Of a stretch of DNA of 7,729 nucleotides, positions 5,884-7,729 are shown piece by piece. The DNA is from an uncultured Fretibacterium sp. (lineage in GTDB: Bacteria; Synergistota; Synergistia; Synergistales; Aminobacteriaceae). The stretch lies in contig CALGGR010000297.1 in the NCBI GenBank assembly GCA_937915755.1, positions 1-7,729 on the forward strand. The letters run 5' to 3'. A model generated the notes under the pieces. That model was not told the origin of the DNA, ran no database searches, and was given only the letters and a program-made list of their open reading frames with translations. The first letter of the stretch is position 1, and each line of letters opens with the position of its first letter. The position numbers were made by a program, and so were the translations under genes.

Positions 5884-5893
5884 GTACAATGTG
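5880..5893 (+). promoter_or_regulatory. Extended -10 promoter for the zinc-ribbon/packaging block
   Basis: TGGTACAAT (5882-5890) is an extended -10 element one base from consensus; the -35 position 17 bp upstream (TCACAA, 5862-5867) is weak. The block TGTGGTACAATGTG matches 12 of 14 positions of the block at 1047-1060. Transcription would start near 5897, giving a leader of about 190 nt before the ATG at 6086. Confidence 0.6.
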
Positions 5894-5974
5894 CATTATG
5901 CAGGCGTACACCTTGATGTCTGTGTCATATTACCCCCTTATGCTCAAGTACTGCAACATGCGTCTATGACTATG

Positions 5975-5984
5975 CTTACGTAAG
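5975..5984. repeat. Perfect 10-bp palindrome CTTACGTAAG
   Basis: An exact palindrome inside the leader, overlapping the second of the two TATGCT...GTACTG repeats. Size and symmetry suit a protein-binding site, though a 10-bp palindrome can arise by chance. Confidence 0.4.
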
Positions 5985-5994
5985 GTACTGGGAG

Positions 5995-6043
5995 CTGGGG
6001 GGTGATTTGTTTTGCGGGGCTGAGAGGCCTCTTTTCCCCCCAG
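5995..6043 (+). repeat. Large stem-loop with perfect CTGGGGGG/CCCCCCAG stem
   Basis: CTGGGGGG (5995-6002) pairs exactly with CCCCCCAG (6036-6043). Inside, GGGGC (6016-6020) can pair with GCCTC (6027-6031) with one G-U pair, and GAGGCCTC (6024-6031) is a palindrome. The structure is followed by ATAAAGCG, not a T-run, so it is not a standard terminator. It ends 28 nt before the ribosome site of the next gene. Confidence 0.6.
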
Positions 6044-6085
6044 ATAAAGCGAAAAATAGTTTTGGCTGGATGGGAGTAAACACTG

Positions 6086-6334
6086 ATGATTATTGAACTT
6101 AGCGCATGTCCTCACTGTGGTGGAGTGGCGTTTTTGAGTGCATATTCCACAAGTGCCCACAAATTGGCGGCATATGTGTCGTGCGAGGAATGTGGGGCAC
6201 ACGGAGCGACATACGATAGCATAGAGCAAGCAGTAGAAGCCTGGAATGCCCGAGTGTACAGTACGTCGGAGATAGACAGCATATTGGACATGTACGGGCC
6301 TGGAAAAGGTGATAGTGATGGCGCGGCTTGTTAG
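6086..6334 (+). CDS. Lar-like four-cysteine zinc-ribbon protein (82 aa)
   Basis: C8-P-H-C11 and C33-E-E-C36-G form a CxxC...CxxC zinc ribbon, followed by a helix ending in E-A-W53-N54. This pattern of CPxCG, CxxCGa.G and A-W-N is typical of the small Lar-family (restriction alleviation-like) proteins common in phages; most of them have no tested function. A tail of about 28 residues follows, ending in an extra Cys. ATG 6086 has GGGAG (6072-6076) 9 nt upstream. It is the first gene after the second promoter, and its end overlaps the next gene by 17 nt. Whether it protects phage DNA from restriction cannot be read from the sequence. Confidence 0.8.
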   Translation: MIIELSACPHCGGVAFLSAYSTSAHKLAAYVSCEECGAHGATYDSIEQAVEAWNARVYSTSEIDSILDMYGPGKGDSDGAAC

Positions 6335-6803
6335 AACTGTTAGGAGTATCTGCGAGGCCCGCAAAGCCGGAGAAAGTGCAGCGAACTGGCTTTTGACGAA
6401 AGCACACGCCAAGAAGAAGCTCAACCCAGTGCCCTACGCGTTGTTCGCGTCAATAGTGAGTAAACAAGTTAAATGGGCGGCGCAGTTTCGGGACATTAAG
6501 CTAGACTTCGACGAAGTAGCCGAAGTAGTAGAGAATGTGCTTCGTGAGAACGGAGTGAGTGTCCAAGTAAGTGAGACGAAAAGCCGCATGGATTACACTC
6601 AGGGAGAAGACGACGATGAGGAAGAAGTGTCGGAGTCTGAGAGTAACGAAGCTATCACAGTTACAGCGGATGAATGCGAGATATTCACCGGGGGTGCAGT
6701 GCCCATAGAATGTGAGAAGGCGGCATACTGGTTTGCGAACCTGATGAGCCTTGCCATAGCGGGTAAACACAAGAAAGTGATATTGACTGCGCGACTGGAA
6801 TAG
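6318..6803 (+). CDS. Hypothetical acidic-linker phage protein, 161 aa
   Basis: I do not recognise a family. The N-terminal third is basic and helical (MARLVRTVRSICEARKAGES; KAHAKKK at 28-34). Residues 63-78 (DFDEVAEVVENVLREN) form an amphipathic helix. A strongly acidic stretch, E-D-D-D-E-E-E-V-S-E-S-E-S (97-109), separates it from a C-terminal part with CEIFTGGAVPIECEKAAYWF and a basic end. ATG 6318 is chosen because GGTGA (6308-6312) lies 5 nt before it; the in-frame GTG at 6309 lies within that ribosome site. It overlaps the upstream zinc-ribbon gene by 17 nt, and its TAG lies in the ribosome site of the next gene. The lone polar, acidic linker suggests two small domains. Confidence 0.75.
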   Translation: MARLVRTVRSICEARKAGESAANWLLTKAHAKKKLNPVPYALFASIVSKQVKWAAQFRDIKLDFDEVAEVVENVLRENGVSVQVSETKSRMDYTQGEDDDEEEVSESESNEAITVTADECEIFTGGAVPIECEKAAYWFANLMSLAIAGKHKKVILTARLE

Positions 6804-6813
6804 GAGGCAAGCA

Positions 6814-6987
6814 ATGAGCGATAAGTTAAAGCCCTGTCCGTTCTGCGGTGAAGATGAGGCACTAACGATGACGAATTTAGGGGGCAAGTTCCACATAGAA
6901 TGCGATACATGCGAGGCGCGAGGCCCGAGGGAATATTCGCGCAAAAGTGCCCGCAAAGCCTGGAATGACGGTATCACTAGGTCATGA
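6814..6987 (+). CDS. Lar-like zinc-ribbon protein (57 aa)
   Basis: The product starts MSDKLKPCPFCGEDEALTMT and has C8-P-F-C11-G and C30-D-T-C33 as zinc ligands, then ARGPREYS and a terminal helix with K-A-W50-N51-D. It is a nearly minimal Lar-like zinc ribbon and the clearest member of the three here. AGGAGG (6802-6807), overlapping the previous TAG, is 6 nt before the ATG. Its stop overlaps the next ATG as ATGA. The function is unproven, as for the other small Lar-like proteins. Confidence 0.85.
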   Translation: MSDKLKPCPFCGEDEALTMTNLGGKFHIECDTCEARGPREYSRKSARKAWNDGITRS

Positions 6988-7154
6988 AGAACGAAAAGAT
7001 TTCAGGATGCCCTAAATGTCAGGGCGGGGGAGGAGTTTTAGTGCAATGCCCCCTGAAAGACTGGTACAAGATATGCACTTCTTGCGGCTGGAGCACCCCT
7101 CATTTCAAGAGTGCAGGTGAGGCATCCGCATGGTGGGAGAAGGCGACAGCATGA
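6984..7154 (+). CDS. Third zinc-ribbon protein (56 aa), divergent
   Basis: ATG 6984 overlaps the preceding stop (ATGA) and the frame closes at TGA 7152-7154, again overlapping the next ATG. C9-P-K-C12 and C31-T-S-C34-G form a zinc ribbon, with a Gly run (14-17) and an extra C22 between them. The final helix has SAGEASAWWEKA, echoing the A-W-N of the other two. It has no strong ribosome site of its own and is probably translated by coupling. It is likely a diverged paralogue, or a separate acquisition of the same fold. Confidence 0.8.
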   Translation: MKNEKISGCPKCQGGGGVLVQCPLKDWYKICTSCGWSTPHFKSAGEASAWWEKATA

Positions 7155-7426
7155 GTAAGTTCACGCCCGGCAAGTGGGTTATCAAGGAGCTGTTGACGGG
7201 ATACGGGGTGTTTTCCTACACAGCAGATGAACGTATAGGCATAGCAGACTGCTTAGACAATGAGGCCAACGCGCGCCTAATCGCTGCTGCACCAGAGATG
7301 TACGATGCAATCAAGAAGCTCATTAGCAAGGATAGCACGATAGACACAGCGGAAGCTCTGCTTGATGCATTCTTGGAACTGAAGATATTGATAGCCCGCA
7401 TAGACGGAGAGGAGACGCAATTATGA
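7151..7426 (+). CDS. Small phage protein with NARLIAAAPEM motif (91 aa)
   Basis: The N-terminus TPGKWVI (residues 5-11), a short beta-rich part, and then EANARLIAAAPEMYDAIKKL (38-57) match a widespread group of small phage proteins of unknown function usually beginning with T-P-G-(P/K)-W. The C-terminal half is helical. ATG 7151 overlaps the previous stop as ATGA and is preferred to the in-frame ATG at 7130, which would overlap the upstream gene by 25 nt. The stop overlaps the next gene's ATG at 7423. No catalytic residues are visible. Confidence 0.8.
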   Translation: MSKFTPGKWVIKELLTGYGVFSYTADERIGIADCLDNEANARLIAAAPEMYDAIKKLISKDSTIDTAEALLDAFLELKILIARIDGEETQL

Positions 7427-7641
7427 CTTTCGAAGTATTCACACTGTTTTGCACAGGGTTACTGCTGGTTTGCGCACTCTATTCATGGTACATGGTCGAT
7501 AAACTCTACACCGAAGCCGTAAACCTTTACGCGTACGACATAGAGTTATCTAGGCAGTTAAGCGAATGGTTGGAGCACCAGAACAGGAGGGGCAATGAAT
7601 CAGACAACGAACGAAGACCTGATAGCGGCGAAAGTACGTGA
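7423..7641 (+). CDS. Small single-pass membrane protein (72 aa)
   Basis: Residues about 5-24 (VFTLFCTGLLLVCALYSWYM region) form one clear transmembrane segment. It is followed by an amphipathic helix (YAYDIELSRQLSEWLEHQ) and a very polar Arg/Glu/Asp tail. The short N-terminus suggests the tail lies in the cytoplasm. ATG 7423 overlaps the previous stop (ATGA). Its last 47 nt overlap the next gene in another frame. A holin-like or spanin-like job is conceivable, since no lysis gene is seen elsewhere here, but one TM segment with a long charged tail is not diagnostic. Confidence 0.65.
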   Translation: MTFEVFTLFCTGLLLVCALYSWYMVDKLYTEAVNLYAYDIELSRQLSEWLEHQNRRGNESDNERRPDSGEST

Positions 7642-7729
7642 CACACTTGCTTCAGCGGCCCTGAAAGAACGCAAGCTCGCGATTCTGAAGGGAGAGTACA
7701 TCAAGGCCAGTGAAGTCGAGAAGCACAAC
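7595..7729 (+). CDS. Possible small terminase subunit, N-terminal part (runs off the end)
   Basis: ATG 7595 follows AGGAGG (7585-7590) by 4 nt, and the frame stays open to the last base (45 codons seen). The visible part is a charged helix, DLIAAKVRDTLASAALKERK, then LAILKGEYIKASEVEKHN. The pattern 'K-L..L.KGEYI....VE' resembles Nu1-like small terminase subunits, in which a helix precedes an 'E.(I/V)....V' segment. This is a weak call because the N-terminal HTH expected of classic Nu1 is not seen. A new regulator or a packaging accessory protein is also possible. Confidence 0.45.
   Translation, partial: MNQTTNEDLIAAKVRDTLASAALKERKLAILKGEYIKASEVEKHN

Larger units (their letters stand above)
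5861..6085 (+). other. Noncoding region between the regulator and the zinc-ribbon genes
   Basis: A 225-bp gap, the longest without a convincing gene. It holds the second promoter, an operator-like inverted repeat, two copies of TATGCT...GTACTG (5939-5953 and 5971-5990), a perfect palindrome CTTACGTAAG (5975-5984) and a long G/C-rich stem (5995-6043). A 23-codon ATG frame from 5898 has no ribosome site. It could be a structured mRNA leader, a small RNA or a replication origin; the sequence alone does not decide. Confidence 0.6.

Noticed and set aside
5898..5969. 23-codon ATG frame starting at the predicted transcription start of the second promoter
   Set aside because: It could only be translated leaderless, has no ribosome site, and the peptide resembles nothing; more likely part of the structured leader.
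5995..6043. Intrinsic terminator
   Set aside because: The stem is strong, but it is followed by ATAAAGCG instead of a T-run on the + strand, and there is no suitable T-run on the other strand.
7130..7150. Earlier ATG for the 91-aa protein
   Set aside because: It overlaps the third zinc-ribbon gene by 25 nt and has no ribosome site. ATG 7151 gives the ATGA junction seen elsewhere and the family's usual start just before T-P-G-K-W.

Overview
The window looks like a piece of a bacteriophage or prophage genome from a Bacillota (Firmicutes, probably clostridial) host. Reasons: strong AGGAGG-type Shine-Dalgarno sites, an XkdX-type tail-region protein, a P4-like TOPRIM/SF3 primase-helicase, an ArpU/DUF1492-like sigma-4 regulator, and many tiny genes packed on one strand with ATGA or TAATG junctions. 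All supported genes are on the + strand. No rRNA, tRNA, CRISPR array or insertion sequence is visible. All family assignments were made by reading motifs, without database searches.

Layout. 1-1034 is the end of a structural module: the C-terminal part of a probable tail or virion protein, a 113-aa tail-region protein and a 46-aa XkdX-like protein. An extended -10 promoter (TGATATAAT) sits just after XkdX and starts the replication module: an unknown 73-aa protein and a 1143-aa primase-helicase (1356-4787). The primase has a CHC2-like N-terminus that has lost its cysteines, an intact TOPRIM and an intact SF3 helicase, and it ends in a low-complexity repeated tail. A possible internal start (4380) could make the last 135 residues separately.

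A short stretch with two hairpins and a possible 35-codon leader ORF leads to a 313-aa regulator with two XRE-like helix-turn-helix segments followed by a sigma-region-4-like C-terminus. Next is a 225-bp noncoding region (5861-6085) with a second promoter whose 14-nt core matches the first at 12 positions, an inverted repeat across its spacer, a 10-bp palindrome and a large G6/C6 stem.

That promoter probably drives the last block (6086-7729): three small four-cysteine zinc-ribbon proteins of Lar-like type, a 161-aa acidic unknown, a 91-aa phage protein with an NARLIAAAPEM motif, a single-pass membrane protein, and the start of a gene that may be the small terminase subunit.

Working model (inference): the 14-nt promoter box defines two transcription units, one for replication and one for the accessory/packaging lead-in. 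The three-HTH regulator between them is the obvious candidate to control one or both. G/C strand skew reverses sharply near 1280, which suggests a mosaic junction between the tail and replication modules.
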